Source of the DNA: Candidatus Latescibacterota bacterium
GTDB taxonomy: Bacteria > Latescibacterota > UBA2968 > UBA8231
DNA: 45,980 bases
Reading direction: 5' to 3'
Assembly (NCBI GenBank): GCA_022826515.1
Contig: JAJDUT010000054.1
Location: 1 to 45,980 of the forward strand
Below, one piece after another: positions 18,708-27,461 of this stretch. Under the pieces are notes generated by a model, which saw nothing but the letters and a program-made list of their open reading frames with translations, was not told where the DNA came from and made no database searches. A program made the position numbers and the translations under genes. Each line of letters opens with the position of its first letter. Position 1 is the first letter of the stretch.

Positions 18708-20029
18708 CGGCGCACTCCAAAAGCTAGCTCTTCGCGGGCTTGCTCGATTTGCACTTCTACAAACTCGTTGGGCGCAGCCGGACCGGCGAAGAGGACCTTG
18801 ACGTAGTTATCGCTCAAGCCGACTTGCAGGCCGGTGGCTGAGTCTGAACGCCCTTCGGCGAGAACTTGGAGCGAGTGGCCGACAAAGCGCTGGTGGAAGG
18901 CGAATCGCTTGGCCGCACTGAGGGCGATAAGCGCTTGGGAGCGCTCCTTTTTGACCGCGGCTTCTTGGTGCTCGGGTAGGCGCTCGGCCGGGGTGTTTTC
19001 GCGCTGGGAGTACGGAAAGACGTGGAGATACGTCAACGGCAGGTCGGCTAACAGGGCGCGGGTCTGGGCAAAATGCGCGTCGGTTTCCCCGGGGAAGCCG
19101 ACCATGACGTCGGCACCGATGGCGCAATCGGGGATGCGGCTGGCGATTCGCTCGATCCTCTCGGCGTAATAGGCGCGGGTGTAGCGCCTCCCCATGCGCT
19201 TGAGAATGTGGTCGTCGCCGCTTTGCAAAGGCACGTGAAAGTGGCGGCAGATCGCCGAAGAAGCTGCGGCTTGGTCAATCAGCGCATCGGTGACGTAACC
19301 CGGCTCAATGGAGTTGAGGCGAATACGCTCCAAACCGTCGATTTGCTCCAGCGCGGCGAGCAGCTCGACGAGGGCCTCGGGCTGGCCTTGGTCGAATCCG
19401 TAGCGGCCCGTGTGGACGCCAGTCAGGGCAAGCTCGCGGTAGCCGGTTGCGACCATGCGCTGGGCTTGGGCTACTACTTCGGCGGCCGGGCGGCTGGCGC
19501 TGTGCCCGCGCACTGCTGGGATGATGCAATAGGTGCAGTGTTCGTCGCAGCCGTCTTGGATTTGCAGGCTGCCGCGCGTGCGGCCCTGGGGCACTGCGCC
19601 GTCAATGGCGAGAAATTGCTCGGTGCGCGGCCTCGTCGCTGAGGGCGCGGGGATTTCAGCACCCGCTAGATGCCCTTCGAGTAGCTCGACGAGTTGGGCC
19701 TTCTGGCCGTTGCCCACGACCAAGTCGGCACCGGCCGCGGTGAGGTCTGCTGGCCGCCGCTGGGCATAGCAGCCAGTGGCGACGATTTCGGCGCTTGGAT
19801 TGCGCCGCCGGGCGCGGCGCACGGCCTTGCGCGAGTCCGCATCGCCCGCGCCAGTGACCGTGCAGGTATTGACCACGTACACGTCGGCCTCAGCGCCGAA
19901 GGGCACGACTGAATAGCCGCGTTCGGTCAGGTGGTGGGCGAGGGCTTCTACTTCGTAGGCATTGAGCTTGCAGCCCACGTTTTGCAGGGCCACGCGTGCA
20001 TTTGCATTTGCGGATGTTGGAGTGCCCAT
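18704..20029 (-). CDS. mtaB: tRNA N6-threonylcarbamoyladenosine(37) methylthiotransferase
   Basis: MtaB converts t6A37 to ms2t6A37 in ANN-decoding tRNAs. The 441-residue protein carries the MTTase signature NVGCKLNAYEVEAL (Cys20), VNTCTVTGAGDADSRKAVR with the second cluster cysteine, ATGCYAQRRP with the third, and the radical SAM motif DGCDEHCTYCIIPAVRG. The NxGCKxN form and CTVT rather than CAVR separate it from MiaB. A 69-base gap separates it from uvrD upstream, and I see no good Shine-Dalgarno in front of ATG 20029. Having two methylthiotransferases fused into one translational unit is uncommon but coherent, because both modify A37. Confidence 0.94.
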
Positions 20030-20098
20030 AAGTCCGTCAAGGAAAACGAGATAGACTATAAAACTTAAAGGTTGGCCCTCTCTGGGGCAATGGGCGGT

Positions 20099-22315
20099 TC
20101 AGGCGGGTTCGAGCTGGGCGTACGCAACGGCGATGCGTTTGATCCGCGCCCCAAAGCGGATGGAGAGTTTCATCTTTTCGCCCTGCCCTTCGCGGCTGAC
20201 GATCTGTCCGCGCCCCCACTGGGGGTGGCGCACCCACTGGCCAACGGCGAGGAAGTCGTCTTGATCGACAAACTCGTCGAAGCCAGACGACTGCTCGGAG
20301 TCCCACTCGTAGTGGACGCCTTGGGCAGCCGGAGGCTTTTTGCGGCGCGGTGGTTCGACGCGCTGCCGCGAGCGGTCAAAGCCGCGGTCCAATTCGTAAT
20401 TTTGGGTTGTCAACTCGGCGGGGACTTCGCTTAAAAACCGCGAGGGTTCGGTTGAGAGCAGCGAGCCGTACGCATAGCGGCGCAGGGCATAGGTGAGGCT
20501 GAGCTGTTCTTGCGCACGGGTCATGCCCACGTAGCAGAGCCGACGCTCCTCTTCGATGGCTTGGGGATCGCCGACGGCTCTCGCCGTGGGAAAGAGGTTT
20601 TCTTCGAGACCGCAGACAAAGACCAAGGGGAACTCTAAACCCTTGGCACCGTGCAGGGTCATCAAGGTAATGGCGTTGCCATCGTTGTCGCTTTCGTCCG
20701 CCGAGGTCAGCAGGGACTTTTCTTCGAGATAAGTCGCTAACGTCGAGTCTGGGTTCTCGTCGGCGTATTCGGTCATTTCGGCTAGTAACTGGTCGAGGTT
20801 CTGTAAACGAGCCTCGGCTTCTGGAGTGTTTTCGGTCGCGAGCATGGCGCGGTATCCACTCTTTTCGACGACGGCAAAGCCCAGTTCGGGCAGGGAGAGT
20901 GCATCAGTGGCTGTCGTTAGCTCGCCGATTAGGTCTGCGAAGGCTGTGAGGCTCTTTTGCGCGCGGCCGCTGAGGTTGGGTACGTCGTCGAGGTGCTCAA
21001 GTGCAGTGGAGAGGCCCCAGCCTTGGGCTTGGGCAAAAGCTTGCAGGCGATTGAGGGAGGTGTCGCCAATGCCGCGACGGGGCGTATTGATGATGCGGCG
21101 CAGGGCAATGTCGTCGGCCGGGTTGACCAACAGGCGCAAATAGGATAGCACATCGCGGATTTCGCGGCGGTCGTAAAAGCGGATGCCTCCGACGATTACA
21201 TAGGGCAAGCGGGCGCGTTGCAACTCTTCTTCAAAGGGCCGCGATTGGGCGTTGGTGCGGTAGAGCACCGCGGCGTCCCCGAGGCCGTAGCGTCCCAAGC
21301 GGTCGTAGCGGCGGATGGTATCGACGACGTGGCGGGCCTCGCGGCGGTCCGAGTCGCATTCGACGACCGCGACCGGGTCGCCCTCGGGGCCGTTGGTCCA
21401 CAGTTCTTTACCTTTGCGGCCTTGGTTGTGGCTGATGACGGCGTTGGCTGCGGCGAGAATGCGGCCGGTGGAGCGGTAGTTTTGCTCTAACCGCACTAGG
21501 CGGGCATCTGGATAGTCGCGTTCAAAGTCGAGGATATTGCGGATGTCGGCACCGCGAAATTGGTAGATCGACTGGTCGTCGTCTCCGACCACGCAGATGT
21601 TGCGGTGGTGAGTTGCTAGCTGGCGGCAGAGCAAGTATTGGGGCCGGTTCGTGTCTTGGTATTCATCGACGAGCAGGTGCTCAAAGCGCTCTTGGTAGGT
21701 TTGCAGAATGTCCGAGTGGCGCTCGAACTGACGCACGACCTCGATGAGCAAGTCGTCGAAATCAAGGGCTTGGTTGCGCCGTAGCTCGCGCTCGTAGTCG
21801 GCGTAGAGTTCGGCGATTTGCCGTTGGTGTTCGTTCGCCTGGTGCGCGAATTCCAACGGGTCGAGCATGGCGTTCTTGGCGCGGCTGATCTGGCTGACGA
21901 CCGCGCGCGGAGCGAGGTCGCGCTCGTCGATCTGGTGGGCGTCGAGGACGCGGCGGATGGTGGCGCGGCGGTCGTCTTCGTCGTAGATGGAGAAGTTGGG
22001 ATCTAAACCAAAGCTCTCGGCTTGGCGGCGCAGGATGCGCGCACAGATCGAGTGGAAGGTGCCGATCCATAGCTCGTTGGCCTCCGAGCCGACGAGTTGC
22101 TCGATGCGCTCGCGCATTTCGCCGGCAGCCTTGTTGGTAAAGGTCGCGGCGAGGATGCGCCACGGAGGCACGCCGACTTCTTTGATGAGGAAAGCGATGC
22201 GATGGGTTAGGACGCGGGTCTTGCCCGAGCCGGCTCCAGCGAGGATCAACAGCGGGCCGCCCGCGGCCTCGGCAGCGCGGCGTTGCGCTGGATTGAGGGC
22301 GTCTAGTATGGACAT
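20099..22315 (-). CDS. pcrA: ATP-dependent 3'-5' DNA helicase, UvrD/PcrA type
   Basis: This is a superfamily 1A helicase for repair and displacement of proteins from DNA. The 738-residue protein shows, in order, the Q-motif region (LNPAQRRAAEA), Walker A AGAGSGKTRVLTHR (near residue 27), FTNKAAGEMRERI, Walker B LLVDEYQDTNRPQ, GDDDQSIYQFRGAD, EQNYRSTGRIL, TLHGAKGLEFPLVFVCGLEE and CYVGMTRAQEQL. The last 50 residues (WVRHPQWGRGQIVSREG and after) form the Tudor-like tail found in PcrA/UvrD that contacts RNA polymerase. The start is two bases after the mltG stop. The symbol could equally be uvrD. Confidence 0.95.
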   Translation of the reverse strand: MSILDALNPAQRRAAEAAGGPLLILAGAGSGKTRVLTHRIAFLIKEVGVPPWRILAATFTNKAAGEMRERIEQLVGSEANELWIGTFHSICARILRRQAESFGLDPNFSIYDEDDRRATIRRVLDAHQIDERDLAPRAVVSQISRAKNAMLDPLEFAHQANEHQRQIAELYADYERELRRNQALDFDDLLIEVVRQFERHSDILQTYQERFEHLLVDEYQDTNRPQYLLCRQLATHHRNICVVGDDDQSIYQFRGADIRNILDFERDYPDARLVRLEQNYRSTGRILAAANAVISHNQGRKGKELWTNGPEGDPVAVVECDSDRREARHVVDTIRRYDRLGRYGLGDAAVLYRTNAQSRPFEEELQRARLPYVIVGGIRFYDRREIRDVLSYLRLLVNPADDIALRRIINTPRRGIGDTSLNRLQAFAQAQGWGLSTALEHLDDVPNLSGRAQKSLTAFADLIGELTTATDALSLPELGFAVVEKSGYRAMLATENTPEAEARLQNLDQLLAEMTEYADENPDSTLATYLEEKSLLTSADESDNDGNAITLMTLHGAKGLEFPLVFVCGLEENLFPTARAVGDPQAIEEERRLCYVGMTRAQEQLSLTYALRRYAYGSLLSTEPSRFLSEVPAELTTQNYELDRGFDRSRQRVEPPRRKKPPAAQGVHYEWDSEQSSGFDEFVDQDDFLAVGQWVRHPQWGRGQIVSREGQGEKMKLSIRFGARIKRIAVAYAQLEPA

Positions 22316-22317
22316 CC

Positions 22318-23349
22318 TCAGTTCGTCTGCATGCGCTGGGATCGCTTGACTTGGCGCTTGGCGCGCTCGTGTTCCCTGTTGGTGCGGCTGAAGATGTGGG
22401 TGCCGTCGCCGCGAGCGACGAAGTAGAGATACTCGGTTTCCGCGGGGTAGAGTACGGCGAAGAGGGCCGTGCGGCCGGGATTGCTGATGGGGCTGGGGGG
22501 CAGGCCGTGGTGGCGATACGTGTTAAAGGGCGAGTTCACCTCCAAGTCGGCATAGGTCAGCCGCTTCTTGTTGGTGCCGAGAGCGTAGTTGATGGTCGCG
22601 CAGGATTCGAGGCGGCGGTTGAGCTTGAGGCGGCGCTGGAAGACGCCGGAGATAATGGGCTGCTCTTCGACGGCCACTGCTTCGCGCTCGACGATCGAGG
22701 CCAGCGTCACAGCTTCGTGCAGCGAAAGGCCGAGTTCATTGAGTCGCTGGCGTAGGGAGTCGGCGAATACGCGGTGGAATTGGTCAACCATGAGAGAAGC
22801 GATGGTGCGTTCGTCAATGTCTAAGTCGAAGAAGTACGTCTCGGGGAAGAGGTAGCCTTCGAGATTAGAAGCGGCCACGCCGAGTTGGCGGATGAACTGC
22901 AGGTCTTCGGTGGCGGCGATAAAGCGAGCTGAATCCGCTACGCCTGCGGCCTGTAGATGGCCTGCGATCTGGTGGCGATTCAGCCCCTCGGGGATCGTCG
23001 CGGGCTGGGTTTGGATGGGGGCCTTGAGCAGGGATTGGGCAATGGCGGCTGTCGTGCCGGTGCCGTCGAGTTGATAGGTGCCGGCCTTGAGCTGATGACC
23101 GAGGCCCTTGAGCCGGACGGTCCAAGCAAAGACGTGGGCGTTGTGGATCAAATTTTCCCGCTCTAGTAACTGGCCGATCCAGCGGGCGCTCGCACCTTGG
23201 GGGATGTGGATTGTGCGCGCTGGGTGTTCGTAAGTCGGTTGATTCAAATACCACAACGCCCCAAGCGGCAACGCCACTCCCACCAGTGCAATAGCCGCGA
23301 CGAGTAAGAGTGCGCGGTACCAGCGTGCAGACTTGGCTTGAGTTGGCAT
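22318..23349 (-). CDS. mltG: Endolytic murein transglycosylase MltG
   Basis: MltG cleaves nascent peptidoglycan strands from the periplasmic face of the inner membrane. I choose ATG 23349 (343 residues): the frame is open 18 codons further, but that leader is not membrane-like, and a TAAGG motif lies before this ATG. One membrane anchor spans roughly residues 12-34. A LysM-like region is followed by the catalytic YceG domain with LASIVEREAVAVEEQP (the second Glu of EREA region aligns with the catalytic glutamate), CATINYALG, PFNTYRHHGLPPSPISNPG and YFVARGDGTHIFSRTNREH. It is first in a minus-strand run with uvrD two bases downstream. Confidence 0.93.
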   Translation of the reverse strand: MPTQAKSARWYRALLLVAAIALVGVALPLGALWYLNQPTYEHPARTIHIPQGASARWIGQLLERENLIHNAHVFAWTVRLKGLGHQLKAGTYQLDGTGTTAAIAQSLLKAPIQTQPATIPEGLNRHQIAGHLQAAGVADSARFIAATEDLQFIRQLGVAASNLEGYLFPETYFFDLDIDERTIASLMVDQFHRVFADSLRQRLNELGLSLHEAVTLASIVEREAVAVEEQPIISGVFQRRLKLNRRLESCATINYALGTNKKRLTYADLEVNSPFNTYRHHGLPPSPISNPGRTALFAVLYPAETEYLYFVARGDGTHIFSRTNREHERAKRQVKRSQRMQTN

Positions 23350-23374
23350 ACTGTCGGCCTTACCTAAAGTGATG

Positions 23375-23398
23375 CGGGTGTGTCGAGTTGCACACCCG
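23375..23398. repeat. 8-bp perfect inverted repeat in the mltG leader
   Basis: CGGGTGTG and CACACCCG are separated by eight bases. The repeat lies 26 bases upstream of the mltG start, inside the 260-base gap (23350-23609) between mltG and the divergent ABC operon. It could be an operator or an mRNA hairpin in the mltG leader. Confidence 0.5.
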
Positions 23399-23522
23399 TC
23401 CATCGGAAAATGGGCTGCGAACTAAGGCTAGCGCAAAAGTATGAATCGGGATTTTTTTACGACCAAGGCTGAGGTAAAAAATGTATAAGAAAAGACAACC
23501 TGTGTCAATCTTCTTCGCTTTC

Positions 23523-23551
23523 TTGACGCTAACAGGGAATCCGGTTAATTT
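23523..23551 (+). promoter_or_regulatory. Putative sigma70-type promoter for the ABC exporter operon
   Basis: TTGACG at 23523-23528 and TAATTT at 23546-23551 are 17 bases apart. Transcription from here would begin near 23558. That is downstream of the ATG at 23481 and upstream of the TTG at 23610, which supports the later start for the ATPase gene. Confidence 0.5.
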
Positions 23552-23609
23552 CCCAACTTTTTGTCTTGTCACCTCAGCGTGCCCGACTTTTCGGCGCAGG
23601 AGATTTCCG

Positions 23610-24563
23610 TTGGATCCCCAAGTGCTCATCAGCATTTCGCAGCTTTCCCACGTCTATGCGGATACGCGTAAGAAAGCGGGCCATCGCGCGCTCCACGAGA
23701 TCAATATCGACATCCATGCTGGGGAGACGATGGCCCTGTTGGGGCCTAATGGCAGTGGTAAATCCACCCTCCTGCGCGTGCTGACCACCGCGCTGGTGCC
23801 CACCTCGGGAGCGGTACGAGTCGGTGGCGTGCTTTTAGGGCAAGATCCGTCGGCCGTGCGCCGCCAGTTGGGGGTCGTCTTTCAGAATCCCGCGCTCGAT
23901 GGGAAAATGACGGTCGGCGAAAACTTGCGGATGGCGGGTTTGCTCTACGGCATGGGCCGTCGCGCCGTGCGCCAGCGCAGTGAGCAGTTGCTGGAGGTTG
24001 TCGGCTTGTGGGAACGACGCAACGAACGGGTGGAGAAGCTATCTGGAGGCATGCGGCGGCGCGTCGAATTGGCCAAGGCGCTGCTGCCAACGCCAACTAT
24101 TCTCGTGCTCGACGAGCCGACGACCGGGTTGGATCCAGTGGCGCGCCAAGATTTCTGGCACCAAGTGGAGGAACTCAAAGCGGACGAACAACTCACGGTC
24201 GTGGTCTCGACCCACCTCTTGGACGAAGCCGAGTGCGCGGACCAAGTCGCCATTTTGCACCAAGGACAGCTACTCGTCTGTGGTCCCCCAAGGGTCTTGC
24301 AGCGCCAATTGGGGCGCGAAATCCTCACGCTGCGCAGCGACGATGCAGCCGCGCTGCAAGCTGCATTGCGCAGCGACATGGGGCTAGAGGGCCTAGTCGT
24401 CGATCAGGACTTGCGCGTCCCGCTCAACAGCGACATCAGCCTCGACGAGGTATTCCAGTGCTTCGGCTCCCAGATCCGCTCGCTGTCTTTGGCTCCTCCC
24501 TCGCTCGACGATGTGTTCGTGCGCCACACTGGCCAACACCTCGAGGAAGGGGACGCTGCTTGA
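23610..24563 (+). CDS. ABC exporter ATP-binding subunit
   Basis: This is the ATPase of an ABC-2 exporter. The frame is open from an ATG at 23481, but I prefer TTG 23610 (317 residues): it follows GCAGGAGA at a good distance, lies downstream of the promoter, and avoids a leader that fits no ATPase. Motifs are Walker A LLGPNGSGKSTLLR (near residue 45), Q-loop VFQNPALDGKMTV, signature LSGGMRRRVELAKALL, Walker B ILVLDEPTTGLDP and switch VSTHLLDEAECAD. The family (DrrA/CcmA/NodI-like) exports drugs, lipids or polysaccharides; the substrate is unknown here. The stop overlaps the permease start by four bases. Confidence 0.9.
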   Translation: MDPQVLISISQLSHVYADTRKKAGHRALHEINIDIHAGETMALLGPNGSGKSTLLRVLTTALVPTSGAVRVGGVLLGQDPSAVRRQLGVVFQNPALDGKMTVGENLRMAGLLYGMGRRAVRQRSEQLLEVVGLWERRNERVEKLSGGMRRRVELAKALLPTPTILVLDEPTTGLDPVARQDFWHQVEELKADEQLTVVVSTHLLDEAECADQVAILHQGQLLVCGPPRVLQRQLGREILTLRSDDAAALQAALRSDMGLEGLVVDQDLRVPLNSDISLDEVFQCFGSQIRSLSLAPPSLDDVFVRHTGQHLEEGDAA

Positions 24564-25324
24564 ACGGCGCGTGGATTCTGGCCCAGCGCGAAGTGCTGCG
24601 CTTTTTTCGCCAGCCTTCGCGGCTTTTGGGGAGCTTGGTGCAGCCGCTGATGCTGTGGTTTTTCATGGGCTCGGGTTTTGCCGACAGCTTCATCAGCGGG
24701 GGCAGCGCGTTGAGCTACAGCGAGTTTTTCTATCCGGGCATCGTGCTGATGCTACTACTTTTCGCGGCGATCTTTTCCACCATCACCCTCATCGAAGACC
24801 GCAACGCTGGCTTTTTGCAAGGCGTACTGGTAGCCCCGGTGCCGCGCCTGAGTATAGCGCTAGGCAAGCTGGTCGGCGGTACGCTTATCGCCTTATTGCA
24901 GGTGCTTGTGTTTTTGTTGCTGGCACCGGTGGCTGGCATTGGCTTATCTGTGGAGATGATCTTAGTGCTCTTAGCCCTTTGCGCGCTGATCGGCATGGGC
25001 TTCACGGGTTTGGGCTTTATAGTCGCGTGGCAGTTGGATTCAGTGGCTGGCTACCACGCAGTAATGAGCGTCGTGCTCATCCCCTTGTGGTTTCTTTCCG
25101 GTGCACTCTTTCCCATTGAAGGGGCTGCCCCGTGGCTCGAGTGGGTGATGCAGTGCAATCCCGTGACCTATGCGCTGGTCGTTTTGCGCAAGGCGTTCTA
25201 TTTGGTGCCGACGCAACTGATAGCCGATGTGGCGTTTGTACGCGCCCTGCTGATCACCGGCGGCTGGACGGTGCTGACGACCGCTGGGGCCGCTTGGATG
25301 GTGGCCCGCAGCCGCAGTTCCTGA
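24560..25324 (+). CDS. ABC-2 type exporter permease
   Basis: This 254-residue permease starts at TTG 24560, overlapping the ATPase stop in a TTGA. The open frame reaches back to 24008, but that part only runs antiphase through the ATPase gene and makes no membrane protein. From MNGAWILAQREVLRFFRQPS it shows six hydrophobic segments and the ABC-2 signature region YPGIVLMLLLFAAIFSTI and EDRNAGFLQGVLVAPVPR, typical of YadH/DrrB-like permeases. It should form a homodimer with two copies of the ATPase. The stop is two bases from the convergent DUF420 gene's stop. Confidence 0.9.
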   Translation: MNGAWILAQREVLRFFRQPSRLLGSLVQPLMLWFFMGSGFADSFISGGSALSYSEFFYPGIVLMLLLFAAIFSTITLIEDRNAGFLQGVLVAPVPRLSIALGKLVGGTLIALLQVLVFLLLAPVAGIGLSVEMILVLLALCALIGMGFTGLGFIVAWQLDSVAGYHAVMSVVLIPLWFLSGALFPIEGAAPWLEWVMQCNPVTYALVVLRKAFYLVPTQLIADVAFVRALLITGGWTVLTTAGAAWMVARSRSS

Positions 25325-25326
25325 TT

Positions 25327-25740
25327 TCAGAGTTGGTAGAGCATCAGATAGACCACCACGCCGCTAACCGAGACAAATATCCACACCGGCCAGACCCAGC
25401 GGGCCAACCGACGATGGCGGGCGAAATCTTGGTTGTAAGCGCGCCAGACGACGACAGCTACAAAAGGGGCCATTATTGCCGCGAGGATGATGTGGGGTAT
25501 GAGCACGGCGAAGTATAGGGGGCGAGTCCAGTCGTAGTGGGGATAGGGCACCGAGCCTACCTGAACGTGATAAACCAGATACGAACAGAGAAAGAGCGCG
25601 GAGCAGGTGAGGGCGGCTAGCATGGACTTTTGGTGGGCTTGGTGCGCGCCGCGACGAATCTGCAGGTAGCCGCGCACGAGCAGGAATATGCACAAGATGT
25701 TGAGGCAGGCGTTTAGCGTGGGGAGATCTGTAATAGACAC
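25327..25740 (-). CDS. DUF420 family membrane protein
   Basis: This 137-residue protein has four hydrophobic segments and the DUF420 features: HQKSMLAALTCSALFLCSYL, the YHVQVGS region, PLYFAVLIPHIILA and RHRRLARWVWPVWIFVSVS. Relatives (YozB/CtaM) work with cytochrome oxidase assembly in some bacteria. No oxidase gene is in this window, so that role is only a family association. The start I can see is GTG 25740, with no clear Shine-Dalgarno in front. The gene lies 71 bases downstream of tRNA-Thr in the same direction and may be read through from its promoter. Confidence 0.8.
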   Translation of the reverse strand: MSITDLPTLNACLNILCIFLLVRGYLQIRRGAHQAHQKSMLAALTCSALFLCSYLVYHVQVGSVPYPHYDWTRPLYFAVLIPHIILAAIMAPFVAVVVWRAYNQDFARHRRLARWVWPVWIFVSVSGVVVYLMLYQL

Positions 25741-25811
25741 AGGCTGAACGGGAAGGGGGGGACCAATGTAAACGCGAGCTGGCGACTAGCGCACAAGCCC
25801 GCGTTGTGTCG

Positions 25812-25887
25812 TGGAGCCGCCACCCGGACTCGAACCGGGGACCTACTCATTACGAGTGAGTTGCTCTACCAGCTGAGCTATGGCGGC
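25812..25887 (-). tRNA. tRNA-Thr(CGT)
   Basis: Read on the minus strand, this folds as a full cloverleaf. The 7-bp acceptor stem pairs GCCGCCA with TGGCGGC, the D arm is GCTC-AGCTGGTA-GAGC, the anticodon stem pairs ACTCA with TGAGT around the loop CTCGTAA, and the T arm is CCCGG-TTCGAGT-CCGGG. The anticodon is CGT, which reads ACG (threonine). The 3' end is encoded as discriminator T followed by CCA (25812-25814). Confidence 0.95.
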
Positions 25888-25902
25888 TATGCTGTGCAGT
25901 AG

Positions 25903-25931
25903 AAACTAGGCGGAGCTAGTTACGGTGTCAA
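25903..25931 (-). promoter_or_regulatory. Putative sigma70-type promoter for tRNA-Thr
   Basis: On the minus strand TTGACA (25926-25931) and TAGTTT (25903-25908) are exactly 17 bases apart, 15 bases upstream of the tRNA 5' end. The box sits in the 69-base gap right after the ftsA stop. Next to it is a small GC hairpin (25933-25945), AACCG-CTG-CGGTT on the plus strand, with no T run, too weak to call a terminator. Confidence 0.65.
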
Positions 25932-25956
25932 GAACCGCTGCGGTTTGCGCCGCTCG

Positions 25957-27171
25957 CTAAAAGAAGTTGAACAGTTTGCCCAGTGCATGGGCAAAGCCGT
26001 TGCGAGGCCGATCGGCCTCGTGCGATTCGACAGGTGCGCTGTGTTCGTTGGCGACAAAGCGCAACAGGCCGATCGCAGTAGCATAGCTGGGGTCGCTGAC
26101 CTCGGTGGGGGCGATTGCGTTTTGGGGGACGCCAATGCGGACGTGGTGGCCGAGCACCTCCTCGGCGAGTGGCGCGACTTGGTCGAGCAAGGCCCCGCCG
26201 CCGGTGAGGACGATGCCAGCGGCTAAGCGGTCGTTGTAGGAACTATTGACGAGGGCTTGGCGCACGTATTCAAAAATCTCGCGCTGTCGGGCTTCGATGA
26301 CCGCGCTTACCTGCTGCTTAGTTAAGGTACAGGGGCGGCCGGCAGTCGTGTGGTACGTGACGGCCTCGTCGCCGTCTTCCCCAGGACAGCTAACGCTGCC
26401 AAAGCAGCATTTGAGCTTCTCGGCTTCGCGGATGGGGATGCTCAAGACGACCGAGAGATCGCGCGTTATATCGTCGCCCCCCAGCGGAATTTCCTCTAAG
26501 TGCCGCATCGGACCTAAGAACACGGCGAGATCGCAGGTACCAGCGCCGAGATCAAGCAGGGCCACCCCCATGTCGCGCTCGTCTTGGGACAAAGCGGCAT
26601 GGGCCACGCCCACGCTTTCGAGGACGGTGCCGACGATCTCAACGCCAGCCTTGGCAGCCGCGTGGCGAAAGGCCGTGCAGAGATGCTCGGCCACGGAAAC
26701 GGTCAACACCTCGATTGATAGGCGATTGCCGTGCAACCAGAGCGGGTTTTGTACTGGCTCGCCATCTACGGCATAGCTCTGGACGAAGCGGTGCATTACC
26801 ATCTGATCCTCGGCGACTTGTTCCTGCGCGACGGCAAGTAGAGCGCGGTCCCGATCCTCTTCGGAGATGGGGTTGGAGGCACCGGAGATGCCCACCGTGC
26901 TGTAATTCGTCTGGGTGCTGATGCCTTCGCCAGCCATGCCGAGATAGGCCCCGGCGATTTTGAGGCCGGTCGAGCGCTCAGCCTCAGTGAGGGCTGTGTG
27001 GATGGACTCTGCTACTTGGGGCATGTCGATGACGGCGCTGCGGCGCAGACCCGTGCAAGGGCTTTGCCCCAAGCCCAAAATTTTGACTTGGGAATTGTTT
27101 TGCACCTCGCCGACCAGGCATAGAACTTTTGAGGCACCAACATCGAGAACGACGACAGGGGATCCAGCCAT
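25957..27171 (-). CDS. ftsA: Cell division protein FtsA
   Basis: FtsA is the actin-like protein that tethers FtsZ to the inner membrane and recruits the divisome. The 404-residue length is normal. ATP-site motifs are phosphate-1 VVLDVGASKVLCLVGE (from residue 6), phosphate-2 VALLDLGAGTCDLAVF and adenosine IVLTGGGALLDQV. A SHS2/1C-like region lies around residues 85-165. The C-terminus (GFAHALGKLFNFF) is an amphipathic membrane-targeting helix, as expected. It starts at ATG 27171 with AAGGGA upstream. Unusually, no ftsQ or ftsZ is adjacent: ssb lies divergently upstream and tRNA-Thr downstream. Confidence 0.92.
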   Translation of the reverse strand: MAGSPVVVLDVGASKVLCLVGEVQNNSQVKILGLGQSPCTGLRRSAVIDMPQVAESIHTALTEAERSTGLKIAGAYLGMAGEGISTQTNYSTVGISGASNPISEEDRDRALLAVAQEQVAEDQMVMHRFVQSYAVDGEPVQNPLWLHGNRLSIEVLTVSVAEHLCTAFRHAAAKAGVEIVGTVLESVGVAHAALSQDERDMGVALLDLGAGTCDLAVFLGPMRHLEEIPLGGDDITRDLSVVLSIPIREAEKLKCCFGSVSCPGEDGDEAVTYHTTAGRPCTLTKQQVSAVIEARQREIFEYVRQALVNSSYNDRLAAGIVLTGGGALLDQVAPLAEEVLGHHVRIGVPQNAIAPTEVSDPSYATAIGLLRFVANEHSAPVESHEADRPRNGFAHALGKLFNFF

Positions 27172-27311
27172 GGTTGGCGTCCCTTCTTTCTAAGCGCAGC
27201 CGCAAAATGCAGCGCAATAGGAGCAAGACGAGGACGTATTGGGAGGAGGAGAAAAGCTACCGCCTAGCGGTAAAGATGCGACGGACTGGGGTGCCCGACC
27301 CCTAAGTACTA

Positions 27312-27358
27312 GTGTTTACAACGCCAGACAAAGGGGGAAGTCGGCCTGCCGTAAACAC
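27312..27358. repeat. Spaced inverted repeat GTGTTTAC / GTAAACAC
   Basis: Perfect 8-bp arms at 27312-27319 and 27351-27358 are separated by 31 bases, in the 351-base gap between the divergent genes ftsA and ssb. The spacing of about 39 bp between arm starts is close to four helical turns, which would suit a looping or dimer-of-dimers regulator. No known factor is assigned. Confidence 0.45.
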
Positions 27359-27372
27359 CTTAATAGTTAAGG
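27358..27372. repeat. 15-bp palindrome CCTTAA-TAG-TTAAGG
   Basis: A perfect 6-bp-arm palindrome with a 3-base centre directly abuts the right arm of the GTAAACAC repeat and lies about 60 bases upstream of the ssb promoter. It is a candidate operator. The rest of the 27172-27522 gap shows no gene that I can support. Confidence 0.45.
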
Positions 27373-27432
27373 ATATGGAACAATAGGAAAGCCGCTGGAG
27401 AAAGTCAAGTCCAACGGAGGGCTAGGCTGGCC

Positions 27433-27461
27433 TTGACTGGGCTAAGTCTTGCGCCTAAGAT
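27433..27461 (+). promoter_or_regulatory. Putative sigma70-type promoter for ssb
   Basis: TTGACT (27433-27438) and TAAGAT (27456-27461) are 17 bases apart. The expected start point is near 27468, leaving a leader of about 55 bases before the ATG at 27523. Confidence 0.55.

Noticed and set aside
23481..23609. 43-codon extension of the ABC ATPase from ATG 23481
   Set aside because: The likely promoter lies downstream of it, and a good Shine-Dalgarno precedes TTG 23610.
24008..24559. N-terminal extension of the ABC permease frame
   Set aside because: It runs antiphase through the ATPase gene and is arginine-rich without membrane helices; TTG 24560 overlaps the ATPase stop in the usual coupled way.
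25933..25945. Small hairpin after ftsA as a terminator
   Set aside because: The stem is 5 bp and no T run follows; it may be chance.
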